A stretch of 57,817 bases of DNA from Chloroflexota bacterium (GCA_029553955.1 JAKPJZ010000215.1:1-57817), one strand, 5' to 3'; positions 7,711 to 16,673 are shown, counted from the first letter of the stretch. Notes: generated by a model from the sequence alone, not told the origin. A program made the numbers and translations.

Positions 7711-10341
7711 ATGCTCAAGAGAGGTCATCTCAGCGGTTGGCTGATCGCCGTCCTGTTGGTCGTCCCCTTCCTGCAGGCAGCCTGCCGGCCGGCACCAAGC
7801 CCGCAGCCGACAGCCGCCGCCCCCACCGCCGCGGCATCGACCAAGGCCCCCGCTACTCCGGCCGCGATCCCGGCAGCGCCGGCTGATCTGGACCTGGTCT
7901 TTGCCGTGTTCAAGGAACCGGCTGTGCTGGCAGTGCCCGCGGTCCGGAGCGAGCCCATCGCCTCTGACCTGAGCAACGTGCGGGTCGCTTTTGCCCTGTC
8001 GCCGGAGCAGCGGGCACGGCTGGCGCGCGACGGCTTTGTCGTCAGCCCCGGCGTCGAGAAAGAGTTCTTTACCGTCTACGAGAAGGCACGCTACGACAAC
8101 GTGCCCATCTTTGTCAGCAGCGACTCCCTGCTGCACACCTATCACCTCCTCTTCGACAAGGTGCTGAGGACGGCCGAGCGCACCTACTTTATCCCGCAGT
8201 TGCGCGAGTTGAACGCGACCCTCCTGGCCCGCGCCCAGGAGGACTATGCGGCGCTGCAGGGCACCGGCTGGGAGGACGCAGCCCGCCGCACGGTGGCCTT
8301 TGTCGCCGTCGCCAGCAAGCTGCTGGATGCGAACGCGCAGGTGCCGGGCTATGCCGCCGGCCTGGTGCAGGCCGAGCTGGCCCTGGTCGACGGCGCCGCC
8401 GGCATCCTGCCTTCGCCGCTCTTCCCCGGGCTGGAATTCGGCGAGGACTATACCCAGTACATCCCCCGCGGCCACTATACGCTCAGCGACGAACTCAAGG
8501 CCTACTTTAAGAGCATGATGTGGTACGGGCGCATGACCTTCCGCCTCAAGACCGCCGACCCCGAAGTGGGCCGCGCCGAGACGCGCAGTGCGCTGCTGTT
8601 GGTGCGCGCCCTGCAGAGCGCCGTCGTCGCCGGCCGCCCGGCCACCGAGGCCTGGGCTGACCTCTACAACCCCACCGTCTTCTTCGTCGGCCGCTCCGAC
8701 GACCTGACCGTGCCGCAGTACGCCCAGGTCATGGACGCCGTCTACGGCTCGGGCGCCACCGTCGCCGCCCTGGCTGACGATGCCAAGCTGGATGCCTTTA
8801 TCGAACAGGCCAACCAACTGCCCCCGCCGCGCATCCTGGGCATGGTCATCATGGATACCGACGACGAGGAAGAGACGACCAAGGGGTTGCGCTTCATGGC
8901 CCAGCGCTTTGTGCCCGACGCCTACATCTTTCGCCAGTTGATCTACCGCAACGTCGGCACCCGCGAAGAGCGCCGCGGCCTGCCCAAGGGGCTGGACCTC
9001 TTGGCGGCGATGGGCTCCGAGCGCGCCCTCGAGCTCCTTGACGGCATGGGCGAGACGGCCTACGAGAACTACCCGCAGCAGATGGCCAAGGTCCAGGGCT
9101 GGGTCTCCGGCCTCAGCACCGCCGAGTGGACCGAGACGCTCTACAACTCGTGGCTCTACACCTTCCACCCCCTGCTGCAGGTGCCCGGCGCGGGCTACCC
9201 GGCGTTCATGCAGTCGCCGGCCTGGGTCGACAAGCAGCTCCACACCGTGCTGGGCAGTTGGGCCGAGCTCAAGCACGACACCATCCTCTACGCCAAGCAG
9301 GTCTACGCCGAGAGGGGCGGCGGGCCGATGGCGCCCGACCCGGTGCCACCCCGCGGCTACGTCGAGCCGGTGCCGCTCTTCTACGCCCGGCTGGCGGCGC
9401 TCACCGCCATGACCCGCGAGGGCCTGGCCAGCCGCGGCGTGCTCGCTGAGGAGGACGGCGCCGGCCTGCAGCGGCTGGCGGAGCTGGCCGGCGCCCTGCA
9501 GGCGATGGCCGAAAAGGAGCTGCGCGGTGAGGCCCTCACGGAAGAGGAATGCAGCACCATCCGCTTCTACGGCGGCGAGCTGGAGCACCTGACGATGGCG
9601 GCCGCCGATACCCCCGAGGGCGGCCCCGTCAGCCGCAGCTATATGGAGGAGGAGCCGCAGGCGGCGGTCATTGCCGATGTGGCCACCGACCCCTGGCCCG
9701 TGCCGCTGGTGCTCGAGGTGGGCGTGGGCCGTGTGAACGAGATCCATGTCGTGGTGCCCATCGTCGCCGCCGATGGCACGACCACCCCGCAGGTGGCCAA
9801 GGGCGGCGTCTTTTCCTACTACGAGTTCTCCTGGCCGCTTGACGACCGCCTCACCGACGAAAAGTGGCGCCAGATGCTCGACGCGGGCCAGGCTCCGGCC
9901 CCGCCCGAGTGGATCGGCAGCTATTACACCACCCAGGGCGAATCCAGCGACTTGACCGAGGCGATCATTCTCCTGCAGAACAGGCAGACCGAGGCCTTCT
10001 GGACGCTGGAGCCCTCCTCGCTCCGGGCCAAGGGGCCGGCCCTGGCGCAGCTCAGCGCCGAGATCGAGGCGTTGCGCGCCCAGAAGCGCTACGAAGGACG
10101 GCAGCTCGTCGCCTCCGAGTTCCGCTCCTTCGACCGCCAGGCGGCAGACCGTGCCGTCGTCACGGTGCGCGAGATGTGGCAGGACAAGCTCTACCAGTTC
10201 GACGACTATCCCGGAATGGGCGGCAAGCCCCTGGCCGAGCGCGGCCCCTACACGCTGGACGTGACCTATGGCCTGCAGCGGGAGGAGTCGCGCTGGCTGC
10301 TGACCACGGCCACCTATGCCCATGAGCGCCCGAGCTGGTGA
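7711..10341 (+). CDS. DUF3160 domain lipoprotein
   Basis: An 876-residue surface lipoprotein of the DUF3160 family, whose function is unknown. A signal peptide with lipobox LQAAC (Cys25) is followed by a Pro/Ala-rich linker to about residue 55. The DUF3160 core begins near residue 90 and includes PGVEKEFFTVYEKARYDNVP and SSDSLLHTYHLLFDKVLR, features conserved in the family. The ATG at 7711 is preceded by AAGGAGGTGA, an almost perfect ribosome site. A 74-base perfect palindrome starts 23 bases after the stop and should end transcription. The next gene also encodes a lipoprotein. Confidence 0.9.
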   Translation: MLKRGHLSGWLIAVLLVVPFLQAACRPAPSPQPTAAAPTAAASTKAPATPAAIPAAPADLDLVFAVFKEPAVLAVPAVRSEPIASDLSNVRVAFALSPEQRARLARDGFVVSPGVEKEFFTVYEKARYDNVPIFVSSDSLLHTYHLLFDKVLRTAERTYFIPQLRELNATLLARAQEDYAALQGTGWEDAARRTVAFVAVASKLLDANAQVPGYAAGLVQAELALVDGAAGILPSPLFPGLEFGEDYTQYIPRGHYTLSDELKAYFKSMMWYGRMTFRLKTADPEVGRAETRSALLLVRALQSAVVAGRPATEAWADLYNPTVFFVGRSDDLTVPQYAQVMDAVYGSGATVAALADDAKLDAFIEQANQLPPPRILGMVIMDTDDEEETTKGLRFMAQRFVPDAYIFRQLIYRNVGTREERRGLPKGLDLLAAMGSERALELLDGMGETAYENYPQQMAKVQGWVSGLSTAEWTETLYNSWLYTFHPLLQVPGAGYPAFMQSPAWVDKQLHTVLGSWAELKHDTILYAKQVYAERGGGPMAPDPVPPRGYVEPVPLFYARLAALTAMTREGLASRGVLAEEDGAGLQRLAELAGALQAMAEKELRGEALTEEECSTIRFYGGELEHLTMAAADTPEGGPVSRSYMEEEPQAAVIADVATDPWPVPLVLEVGVGRVNEIHVVVPIVAADGTTTPQVAKGGVFSYYEFSWPLDDRLTDEKWRQMLDAGQAPAPPEWIGSYYTTQGESSDLTEAIILLQNRQTEAFWTLEPSSLRAKGPALAQLSAEIEALRAQKRYEGRQLVASEFRSFDRQAADRAVVTVREMWQDKLYQFDDYPGMGGKPLAERGPYTLDVTYGLQREESRWLLTTATYAHERPSW

Positions 10342-10364
10342 GCCGCAGCGGAGAGTGATATCCG

Positions 10365-10438
10365 CTCTCCCCCTGTGGTGCTGGAGGACTGCCGTGGGCT
10401 GCAGCCCACGGCAGTCCTCCAGCACCACAGGGGGAGAG
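10365..10438. repeat. 74-base perfect palindrome
   Basis: Arms of 37 bases pair without mismatch or loop (centre CTGCAG at 10399-10404). It follows the DUF3160 gene and is flanked on the right by GGGTTAGGGTGAGGGGG, the complement-like counterpart of CCCCTCACCCTGACCC preceding the second palindrome at 10565. It probably acts as a terminator and belongs to a dispersed repeat family. Confidence 0.85.
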
Positions 10439-10564
10439 GGTTAGGGTGAGGGGGTTCTGGCGGCATGGCGGACATCGTGGCCGGGAAGAGGCGCTTACGT
10501 CGGCGACAAGGGGATCTTGGCTGCTCTGCATGCTCGTCACTGGACAAGACCCCCCTCACCCTGA

Positions 10565-10642
10565 CCCTCTCCCCTCTGAGCGCAGGGGAGGACACGCGGG
10601 TCGAGGCCCGCGTGTCCTCCCCTGCGCTCAGAGGGGAGAGGG
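10565..10642. repeat. Palindromic repeat overlapping the 5' end of the next gene
   Basis: Arms of 36 bases (10565-10600 and 10607-10642) pair perfectly around a six-base loop. The left flank reads CCCCTCACCCTGACCC. The best in-frame start of the CapA-like gene (GTG at 10612) lies inside the right arm, so insertion of this repeat seems to have replaced the original translation start region. Confidence 0.85.
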
Positions 10643-12264
10643 GACTCATCCGCCTATCGGCCGCTGAAGCGGGGCGCCAGGGGGTTTGCACCCTCTGCGT
10701 CTGCTTCATCCTCTTGTTACTGCTGCTCGCAGCCTGCGCACCGCCGCAGCCGCAGGCCCCCGACCTGGCGCCCTACCCCTGGCTCTACCTGCGCGGGGGC
10801 GAGCCGCCGGCCCCTGGGGAGCAGGTCGCCGTCGTGATCGCCGTCGGCGACGTGATGCTGGGCCGCGATGTGGCCGGTGAGGCTGCGCCGCTGGCCGCCG
10901 TCGCCCCTTGGCTGCGCGCCGCCGGCCTGGCTGTGGGCAACCTGGAATGCGTCGTCGGCGCAGAGGGCGTGCCGCGGCCGGGGCCCTACCGCCTGCGCGC
11001 GCCCCTGGCCGCCCTCGCCACCCTGCGGGGCGCCGGGTTCGACGTGCTGGGGCTGGCCAACAACCACGCCCTCGACTATGGTCCCGAGGCCCTGGCCGAG
11101 ACGGCAGCGCGCCTGCACGGGGCGGGCATCGACCCCGTTGGCGCGGGCGCCAACGCCGAGGCAGCCCGCAAAGCCGTGATCCGCGGGGTGAACGGGCTGC
11201 GGCTGGCCTTCCTGGCCTGCAACGCCGTGCCCGACCCCGATGACAACCCTAGCGACAGCGGCTGGGCTCCCGCTCGCTGGGATCAAGAGGAGGCGCTGGC
11301 GGCCATCGCCGCGGCCCGTGCGCAGGCCGACGCGGTCATCGTCTCGGTGCACTGGGGTTACGAGTACGAGCTGCGGCCCGACCCGGCCCAGCGCGACGCC
11401 GCTCTGTCGCTGCTGGACGCCGGCGCCGACCTGGTGGTCGGGCACCATCCGCACGTCGTGCAGGGCACCGACGTCCTCAACGGCAGGTTCGTCGCCTACA
11501 GCCTGGGCAGCCTGGTCTTTGACCAAGAGCAGGAGGAGACCCGCGAGGGGCTGGCCCTGCGCGCCTTGTTCGACGTGGAGGGCCTGCGCGCCGTGCAGGC
11601 GCTGCCGTTGTGGGCCGGCCCGCGCCCCCGGCTGATGAGCCCCGGCGAGGCGGCGCCACTCTTGGCGCGCATCCAGCCGCCGCCGCGCCGCATCGGCTTT
11701 GCCTGCGACTCCGACGTCTGCCACCCCGTCGACGTGCCGCAGAGCGCGCAGCCGGGGCTGTTCCGCGCCGGCGCCATCGACCTGACCGGCGACGGCGTGC
11801 CGGAACAGGTGCAGCTCGTGGGCGGGCAGGTCGCCGTCTACCAGGGCGGCGCGGAGGTCTGGCGAGGGCCGCAGGAGTGGCGGGTGCAGGACCTGGCCCT
11901 GGGCGACGCCGACGACGACGGCCGGAGCGACATAATGCTGGCCCTCCTCAAGCCCGATGCCGCGGGCGTGCTGCAGAGCCACCCCTTCATCGTCGGTTAC
12001 CGGCAGGGCGCCTACCGCGTCCTCTGGGGCGGCTCGGCCGTGGCCGACCCCATCCGCGAACTGGAACTGGGCGACGTCGACGGCGATGGCGTACAGGAAC
12101 TGGTTATCCTGGAGGAGCGGGACGGCGCGCGCGCGGTGACCGTGTGGCGCTGGCATGGCTGGGGGTTCAGCCTGGCCTGGCGCAGCCCGCCGGGCTCCTA
12201 TCGCGACCTGGCGCTGATCCCAGGCGAGGCAGGCCCGGCCATCAGCGTTGCCGTTGAGCCCTAG
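10612..12264 (+). CDS. CapA-like metallophosphatase lipoprotein with FG-GAP-like repeats
   Basis: A surface lipoprotein of about 550 residues. After a hydrophobic stretch and lipobox (LLAAC), a CapA/PgsA-type metallophosphatase domain shows GDVMLGRDV, NLECVV, LANNHALDYG, SVHWGYEYE and GHHPHVVQG, the metal and substrate residues of the family. CapA proteins act in poly-gamma-glutamate or capsule handling, though many homologues have other roles. The C-terminal third has two calcium-loop motifs typical of FG-GAP/VCBS repeats (LGDADDDGRSDIML and LGDVDGDGVQELVIL). The start is uncertain: the only plausible codon, GTG 10612, lies in a palindrome, has no clear ribosome site and gives a long n-region. 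The stop codon TAG is part of the CTAG end of the following element. Confidence 0.85.
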   Translation: MSSPALRGERGLIRLSAAEAGRQGVCTLCVCFILLLLLLAACAPPQPQAPDLAPYPWLYLRGGEPPAPGEQVAVVIAVGDVMLGRDVAGEAAPLAAVAPWLRAAGLAVGNLECVVGAEGVPRPGPYRLRAPLAALATLRGAGFDVLGLANNHALDYGPEALAETAARLHGAGIDPVGAGANAEAARKAVIRGVNGLRLAFLACNAVPDPDDNPSDSGWAPARWDQEEALAAIAAARAQADAVIVSVHWGYEYELRPDPAQRDAALSLLDAGADLVVGHHPHVVQGTDVLNGRFVAYSLGSLVFDQEQEETREGLALRALFDVEGLRAVQALPLWAGPRPRLMSPGEAAPLLARIQPPPRRIGFACDSDVCHPVDVPQSAQPGLFRAGAIDLTGDGVPEQVQLVGGQVAVYQGGAEVWRGPQEWRVQDLALGDADDDGRSDIMLALLKPDAAGVLQSHPFIVGYRQGAYRVLWGGSAVADPIRELELGDVDGDGVQELVILEERDGARAVTVWRWHGWGFSLAWRSPPGSYRDLALIPGEAGPAISVAVEP

Positions 12265-12429
12265 CACTACTTTCTCACCAAGCGCACTATGCGGCGACTG
12301 GCCCTTCGTAGTGACGACTTTGGTCTTTTGCCTGCCGCCGAAACGCCATCTTGCAGCCGAGATGAGCGGCTGAAGCCGCTACTACGAAGGCGCCGAGCGC
12401 TGCTTGCGGCAGTGACAAAGTAGTGCTAG
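12261..12429. mobile_element. CTAG-ended MITE-like element, 169 bp
   Basis: Inverted ends CTAGCACTACTTTCTCAC (12261-12278) and GTGACAAAGTAGTGCTAG (12412-12429) match at 17 of 18 positions. Inside, CCTTCGTAGT and ACTACGAAGG form a second inverted pair. There is no coding capacity. The left CTAG supplies the stop codon of the upstream CapA-like gene, so insertion occurred exactly at, or created, that stop. Confidence 0.7.
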
Positions 12430-12446
12430 GCCGGCCGGCAGGAAGC

Positions 12447-12474
12447 TTGACAACGAACGATTTCCTGCGATACT
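12447..12474 (+). promoter_or_regulatory. Putative promoter of the AI-2E-family gene
   Basis: TTGACA (12447-12452), 16 bases, GATACT (12469-12474). The -35 is consensus and the -10 is one base off TATACT. It lies 48 bases before the ATG and just outside the CTAG element. Confidence 0.55.
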
Positions 12475-12522
12475 GGCAGGCATTGCTGGCCCAGCTCTGA
12501 CTGAACGTTCGCAGGAGTGAAG

Positions 12523-13737
12523 ATGATCTTCAATCAATGGCGTGGTTGGCCGGCGCGGCAGTGGGCGCGGGCCGCGTTGGCAGGTGTCGTCGGCCTGGGC
12601 GTTGTGGCTGTGCTCTACAGGGTGCGTGGCGCGCTGCTGCCTTTCGCGCTGGGCTTGGGCCTGGCCTACCTGGCGCTGCCCGCGGTCGATTGGCTCGAAG
12701 ACCATGCGCCGCGCCCACTTCGCCGCGGCACGCTGGCGCGCTCGCTGGCCATTATCGTCGTGTATGTGGTGGCGCTGGGCCTGACCGCGGCTTTCTTCGC
12801 CTACCTGGTGCCTGTTATCATCGGCCAGGTGGAGCAGCTCATCGCCCAGCGCGAGCAGATTATCGGCACCGTGCAGACGCAATTGGTCGCGCTGTATGAG
12901 TGGTATCGGGCGACTATACCCACACAGGTGCAGGCGACCGTGGAGAGCCGGCTGCAGGACGCCGGCGATGCGCTGCTGAAGGCGCTGCAGAGCGGTATCG
13001 TCGGCGGCCTGGTGGCGGTCGGCAACACGGTGAGCCTGGTCTTGGGGTACCTGGCCATCCCCTTCTGGCTCTTCTTTGTGCTGCATGATGCCCGCGACTA
13101 CCGGCGCGCGGCCCACGATCTGATGCCCGAGCGCATCCGCCCCGATATCGCCAACGTAGGCCGGATCATCGACAATGTGCTCAGCGGCTACCTGCGCGGG
13201 CAGCTCATTGTCGCCTCGGTGACCGGCGCGCTCACGGCGATTGCGCTCAGCATCATTGGCGTCGAGTTTGCCGTTTTTCTCGGCTTCATGGTGGCCGTGC
13301 TCGACCTCATCCCCTCCTTCGGCCCCGTCATCGCCATGGTGCCGGTGACCATCATCGCCGCCATGGGCCAGCCCATCAACGCGCTGTGGGCGGCCATCGC
13401 GCTCGTCGCCATCCAGCAAGTCGAAAACATTGTCATCGGGCCGCGCATCGTCGGCGACAGCGTCCAGGTTCGTCCCGCCGTCCTGATGCTCCTCCTGGTC
13501 ATCGGCAACGAGCTGGCTGGGGTGCTCGGGCTGGTCATCATCGTGCCGCTGGCCGCCATGCTGCGCGATGTTGTCCGCTACATCTATGTCCGCACCGGCG
13601 TCGAAGGCCTGTCGCCCGACGAGAGCCTGGCGGCGGTGCACCAGGGCCTGTCGCGCTGGCCGGAGCCGCCTGAGCGCCCGGCTGCTGAGCACGCCCTGGG
13701 CGAGGATGCTTCGGGCGAGAGCTCCGATGCGGCATAG
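12523..13737 (+). CDS. AI-2E family transporter (PerM/UPF0118)
   Basis: A 404-residue polytopic membrane protein of the AI-2E/PerM family, members of which have been linked to autoinducer-2 export or to Na+(Li+)/H+ antiport, so the substrate here is open. About eight membrane spans are visible: two at the N-terminus (ALLPFALGLGLAYLALPAVDWL), an amphipathic central segment, and a C-terminal block with the family signature FAVFLGFMVAVLDLIPSFGP followed by QQVENIVIGPRIVGDSVQ. AGGAG precedes the ATG at 12523; a GTG six bases earlier is also in frame but overlaps the ribosome site. The Ser/Glu/Ala-rich tail is variable. It faces an MFS gene tail to tail across a palindrome. Confidence 0.92.
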   Translation: MIFNQWRGWPARQWARAALAGVVGLGVVAVLYRVRGALLPFALGLGLAYLALPAVDWLEDHAPRPLRRGTLARSLAIIVVYVVALGLTAAFFAYLVPVIIGQVEQLIAQREQIIGTVQTQLVALYEWYRATIPTQVQATVESRLQDAGDALLKALQSGIVGGLVAVGNTVSLVLGYLAIPFWLFFVLHDARDYRRAAHDLMPERIRPDIANVGRIIDNVLSGYLRGQLIVASVTGALTAIALSIIGVEFAVFLGFMVAVLDLIPSFGPVIAMVPVTIIAAMGQPINALWAAIALVAIQQVENIVIGPRIVGDSVQVRPAVLMLLLVIGNELAGVLGLVIIVPLAAMLRDVVRYIYVRTGVEGLSPDESLAAVHQGLSRWPEPPERPAAEHALGEDASGESSDAA

Positions 13738-13766
13738 GACGTTTGTTTGCGGGCTGGTTGGTCCTG

Positions 13767-13798
13767 CAGGCTGCCCCTGGCGCGCCAGGGGCAGCCTG
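13767..13798. terminator. Bidirectional palindrome between convergent genes
   Basis: A 32-base perfect palindrome (centre GGCGCGCC) sits between the convergent transporter genes and should act as a terminator for both. Its core, GGCTGCCCCTGGCG and its complement, is identical to the core of the larger palindrome at 42088-42175. Confidence 0.75.
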
Positions 13799-13811
13799 TG
13801 GGTGAACTCTG

Positions 13812-15050
13812 CTATCCGCGCTGTGGGGGTGTGGCGCTCTGCCTCGCCTCGCGCAGCAGCAGCCCGATCGCCACGGCGCACAGCGCCAGCACCAGGCCGT
13901 TGGCCTGGAAGGGCGCCTGCGCGCCCAGATGCTGGTACAGCCAGGCGCCGCCCAGCGGGCCGATGGTCGCCCCGAGGTCATTGCAGGCGACGTAAATGCC
14001 GTAGGCGCGGCCGCGTTGGTCGCCACCGGTGAGGTCCGCGACCAGGGCCTGCTCGGCCGGGTCGCCCGCCGCGTAGCACAGCGCCTGAAAGGCCCAGAGC
14101 ACCGCCAACGCGACCACGCTGGTCAGACTCGGGATGAGCAGCGAGCTCAGCGCGGCCGCCACGAGCCCGGCCACCATCAGCGGCTTGCGGCCAAAGCGGT
14201 CGGCCAGGCGGCCGAGGTGCGAGGGCAGCAACGCCCAGACGAGCGCTGAGGGCAGAAAGGCCCATGAGAGCACGTCGACGCCTACCGCCAGCCTGTCTTG
14301 TAGGAAGATGATCAGAATGGGCGACACCAGGGCCCATGAGGCGCCGGTCACCAGCGTGACCAGCAGCAGCAAGGCCCAGTTGCGCGACCAGGCAATGGGC
14401 TGCGAGGCGCGTGGCCCTGCTGCGGGGCGCGTCTCGCTGACGCCGCGCAGCGCACAGGCCAGGCCGATGAGGGCGACCAGTGCGTAGCCGAGGAACAGCA
14501 GCGGCCAGCCGCCCAGCGCGTACTCGTTGCCGCCCAGCGTCAGGCCCGAGCTGAGCACAGCAAAGCCAACAAAGGTGCCCACAATCGACCCGCGCGCCGA
14601 GGCCTGGGCGAGCGAGCCGAAGGCGCGACCGCGCCGGGCATTGCCGGCCAGGTCGGCCGTGATGGCGTTGGCCGCGAGCCAGACGAACGACGACGATACC
14701 CCCTGCAGGACGCGCGCCGCCACCATGCTCCAGACCTGGTCGATGAAGGCAAAGCTGAGCATGGTCAGCGCGTAGCCGAGCAGCCCGGCGAGCAGGAACG
14801 GCCGGCGGCCGTAGCGGTCGATGCCCCAGCCGACGAGCGGGCGCAGCAGCACCGTGACAAGCGAAAAGGCCGAGAAGAACAGGCCGATCTCGACGACGCT
14901 GGCGCCTACCTGCTTGCCATAGACCGGCAGGAGCAGGCTGAGGATGAAGAACGGCCAGGAGACGTAGAAGACGCCCTGCCACAGCGCGCGGAGCGAGCGA
15001 GCCGGCTTTGGGTCCGCAGGCGCCATGGCAGGTGGAGCGGAGTCGGGCAT
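13812..15050 (-). CDS. Major facilitator superfamily transporter
   Basis: A 412-residue MFS transporter with about twelve membrane spans in two halves. Each half carries the motif A loop between its second and third spans: GWGIDRYGRRPFLLAG in the first half and GRLADRFGRKPLMVAG in the second. The general pattern resembles drug/multidrug exporters, but the substrate cannot be assigned. The ATG is followed by a short Pro/Ala-rich cytoplasmic lead. A good minus-strand promoter lies at 15112-15140. It is transcribed alone and faces the AI-2E-family gene. Confidence 0.9.
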   Translation of the reverse strand: MPDSAPPAMAPADPKPARSLRALWQGVFYVSWPFFILSLLLPVYGKQVGASVVEIGLFFSAFSLVTVLLRPLVGWGIDRYGRRPFLLAGLLGYALTMLSFAFIDQVWSMVAARVLQGVSSSFVWLAANAITADLAGNARRGRAFGSLAQASARGSIVGTFVGFAVLSSGLTLGGNEYALGGWPLLFLGYALVALIGLACALRGVSETRPAAGPRASQPIAWSRNWALLLLVTLVTGASWALVSPILIIFLQDRLAVGVDVLSWAFLPSALVWALLPSHLGRLADRFGRKPLMVAGLVAAALSSLLIPSLTSVVALAVLWAFQALCYAAGDPAEQALVADLTGGDQRGRAYGIYVACNDLGATIGPLGGAWLYQHLGAQAPFQANGLVLALCAVAIGLLLREARQSATPPQRG

Positions 15051-15111
15051 TGGTCACCTCGATGAGGGAGGGCTGGAGTGCCGTGTCTGGCGGTGTGCAG
15101 CATCTGTGCAT

Positions 15112-15140
15112 AGTATGCGACGCCGTTGCCACCCTGTCAA
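15112..15140 (-). promoter_or_regulatory. Promoter of the MFS gene
   Basis: Read on the minus strand: TTGACA (15140-15135), 17 bases, CATACT (15117-15112). The -35 also forms part of an inverted repeat, CCCTGTCA (15132-15139) with TGACAGGG (15157-15164), which could be an operator. Confidence 0.6.
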
Positions 15141-15223
15141 GTGGCTGAAGGACACCTGACAGGGCGGCACGCGCTTTGCTGTGATGGCGCCGGGCGCTGA
15201 TTTCGTGGCTGCAGGGGGCAATC

Positions 15224-15601
15224 ATGAGTGCATTGCGCGTCCTGGTCGTCGACGACGATCAGGGCATTCTGGATTTCGTCAGCGATCTGCTGACGGATGA
15301 GGGCTACGACGTGGCCGAGGCGGCCGATGGCGCCGAGGCGCTCACCATGGCCCGAGAGCAGCCGCCCGCGCTGATCCTGCTCGACATGCGCATGCCGGTC
15401 ATGGACGGCTGGCAGTTTGCCGACAAGTACCGCGCCGAGCCTGGCCCACACGCCCCCATCCTGGTCATGACCGCCGCCCGCGATGCTGCCGACATTGCCG
15501 CCGATATCCACGCGCAGGGCTACCTGGCCAAGCCCTTCAACCTCGACGATCTGCTCTCGGTTGTGGAGCGCCACGCCCGGCAGCAGCCCGCGTCGACTTA
15601 G
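15224..15601 (+). CDS. Single-domain response regulator
   Basis: A 125-residue CheY-like receiver with no output domain. The acidic pocket (Asp10-Asp12), phosphoacceptor Asp54 in LILLDMRMP, the switch Thr83 and the invariant Lys103 in LAKPFNL are all present, so it should be phosphorylatable. No histidine kinase is adjacent. Stand-alone receivers usually act through protein contacts in a phosphorelay. The ATG follows GGGGGCAATC, a weak ribosome site. A short bidirectional hairpin separates it from the convergent polysaccharide operon. Confidence 0.93.
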   Translation: MSALRVLVVDDDQGILDFVSDLLTDEGYDVAEAADGAEALTMAREQPPALILLDMRMPVMDGWQFADKYRAEPGPHAPILVMTAARDAADIAADIHAQGYLAKPFNLDDLLSVVERHARQQPAST

Positions 15602-15603
15602 TG

Positions 15604-15625
15604 GCGCAGGCAGGGATGCCTGCGC
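15604..15625. terminator. Bidirectional terminator hairpin
   Basis: GCGCAGGCA (15604-15612) and TGCCTGCGC (15617-15625) form a 9-bp stem with a 4-base loop between the convergent response-regulator and CPBP protease genes. Confidence 0.6.
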
Positions 15626-15633
15626 TCCGAATG

Positions 15634-16443
15634 CTATCTCACGAGCAGTTGCGGCCAGCCGAGCAGCAGGATCACGTTGAGCAGGCCGTGGGCCGCGGCC
15701 ACGCTCCATACCGAGCCCTTGCTGCGCACCCACAGGCCCCAAAACAGCCCCAGCACCCCCGCGCTCAGCATGGCGAGCGGCGAGAGCGAGCCGGCAAAGG
15801 TGCTCGCATAGAGCGCAGCGCCGATGGCGAACCCCGCGCGGCCAAAGCACTCCTCCAGCACCTGCTGCACCAGGTGCCGGAAGACCAACTCCTCTACCAC
15901 GCCAGCGCAGAAGACCAGCAGCAGCATGCCGGCGATCGTCAGCGCGCCGGCGCCACTGCCCGCGAGCGGCACGGGCCGCAGCACGGCCAGCGCCACCAGC
16001 CCCAACTCGACACCGCTGAGCGCAACATGCGCCTCCGCCGCCCAGCTCCACCGGCCGGGCCAGAGCGCTGGCCAGGGGACGCCGGCCAGCCGGGCAGCCC
16101 TGGCAGCGGCGAAGAGGAGCAGCGCGGCGATCGCGCCCTGCCAGCAGGCCGGCGGCCAGAGAGGCGAAGGCACGGTCAGGCTGAGGAGGCGCAGCAGCGG
16201 CAACAGCGCCAGCACGACGGCGGCGCGCCGCTCGGTGGGGCCGTCGACGATGAGGTAGGCCTCGAGCAGCACGATGAGCAGCACGCCGTGATAGATGGCG
16301 CCTGCCGTCGCGCCGACGAGGGCCACGACGGCCTCGGCCTGCGCGATGGCGGCCACGGCCACGCCGGCGGCCACGATGATGGGGAGTTGCCGCTTGCCAA
16401 GGCGCAGGTTCACAGTGGGCCTCACGGGCGTACGATGAGCCAC
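15634..16443 (-). CDS. CPBP family intramembrane glutamic endopeptidase
   Basis: A 269-residue membrane protein of the CPBP (CAAX protease and bacteriocin-processing) family. The catalytic signature is intact: GVVEELVFRHLVQQ with the paired glutamates, a later span (ALYASTFAGSL) where homologues carry FxxxH-like residues, and AHGLLNVILLL with conserved His and Asn. About seven to eight membrane spans are visible. In exosortase-type systems a CPBP-like protein or exosortase processes surface proteins in polysaccharide loci; a similar role here is inference. The GTG start overlaps the previous gene by 22 bases and it is the last gene of the minus-strand surface operon. Confidence 0.85.
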   Translation of the reverse strand: MAHRTPVRPTVNLRLGKRQLPIIVAAGVAVAAIAQAEAVVALVGATAGAIYHGVLLIVLLEAYLIVDGPTERRAAVVLALLPLLRLLSLTVPSPLWPPACWQGAIAALLLFAAARAARLAGVPWPALWPGRWSWAAEAHVALSGVELGLVALAVLRPVPLAGSGAGALTIAGMLLLVFCAGVVEELVFRHLVQQVLEECFGRAGFAIGAALYASTFAGSLSPLAMLSAGVLGLFWGLWVRSKGSVWSVAAAHGLLNVILLLGWPQLLVR

Positions 16444-16673
16444 AGGCGGCCGGCGACAAAGAGGGCAAAGGCGACGAGCAGCGGCCAGAGGGCCAGGTTG
16501 AACACCTTCGTCCGCTCGGCCAACGGCGCCTCACCGTTCGCCTCTGTCAGCAACCGCGCGACGAGGAGCAGCAGCAGCAGCGCGACGATGACCACGGCCA
16601 TCTGGCGCGAGAGCGTGACGTAGGCGCTGCCCTGCGCCATGGCGGTGGTTACGCTATTCACCAGCGAGGTCAC
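16422..16673 (-). CDS. Small membrane protein, two membrane spans
   Basis: An 83-residue protein with two clear hydrophobic segments (MAVVIVALLLLLLVARLL and LALWPLLVAFALFVAGRLWL) joined by a short charged loop. I do not recognise a family. The start is the GTG at 16673, which overlaps the stop of the preceding gene (GTGA). The tight coupling with its neighbours supports its reality and suggests a partner of the larger membrane proteins of the operon. Confidence 0.65.
   Translation of the reverse strand: MTSLVNSVTTAMAQGSAYVTLSRQMAVVIVALLLLLLVARLLTEANGEAPLAERTKVFNLALWPLLVAFALFVAGRLWLIVRP

Noticed and set aside
7693..10428. A 911-codon open frame on the strand opposite the DUF3160 gene
   Set aside because: It lacks any recognisable domain, has Gly/His/Arg/Gln-rich composition typical of antisense frames in GC-rich DNA, and lies opposite a clear lipoprotein gene with a perfect ribosome site.
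10465..10611. Upstream extension of the CapA-like gene to an ATG at 10465
   Set aside because: It would translate straight through a 36-bp inverted repeat and put about 80 Arg-rich residues before the signal peptide, which a lipoprotein would not tolerate.
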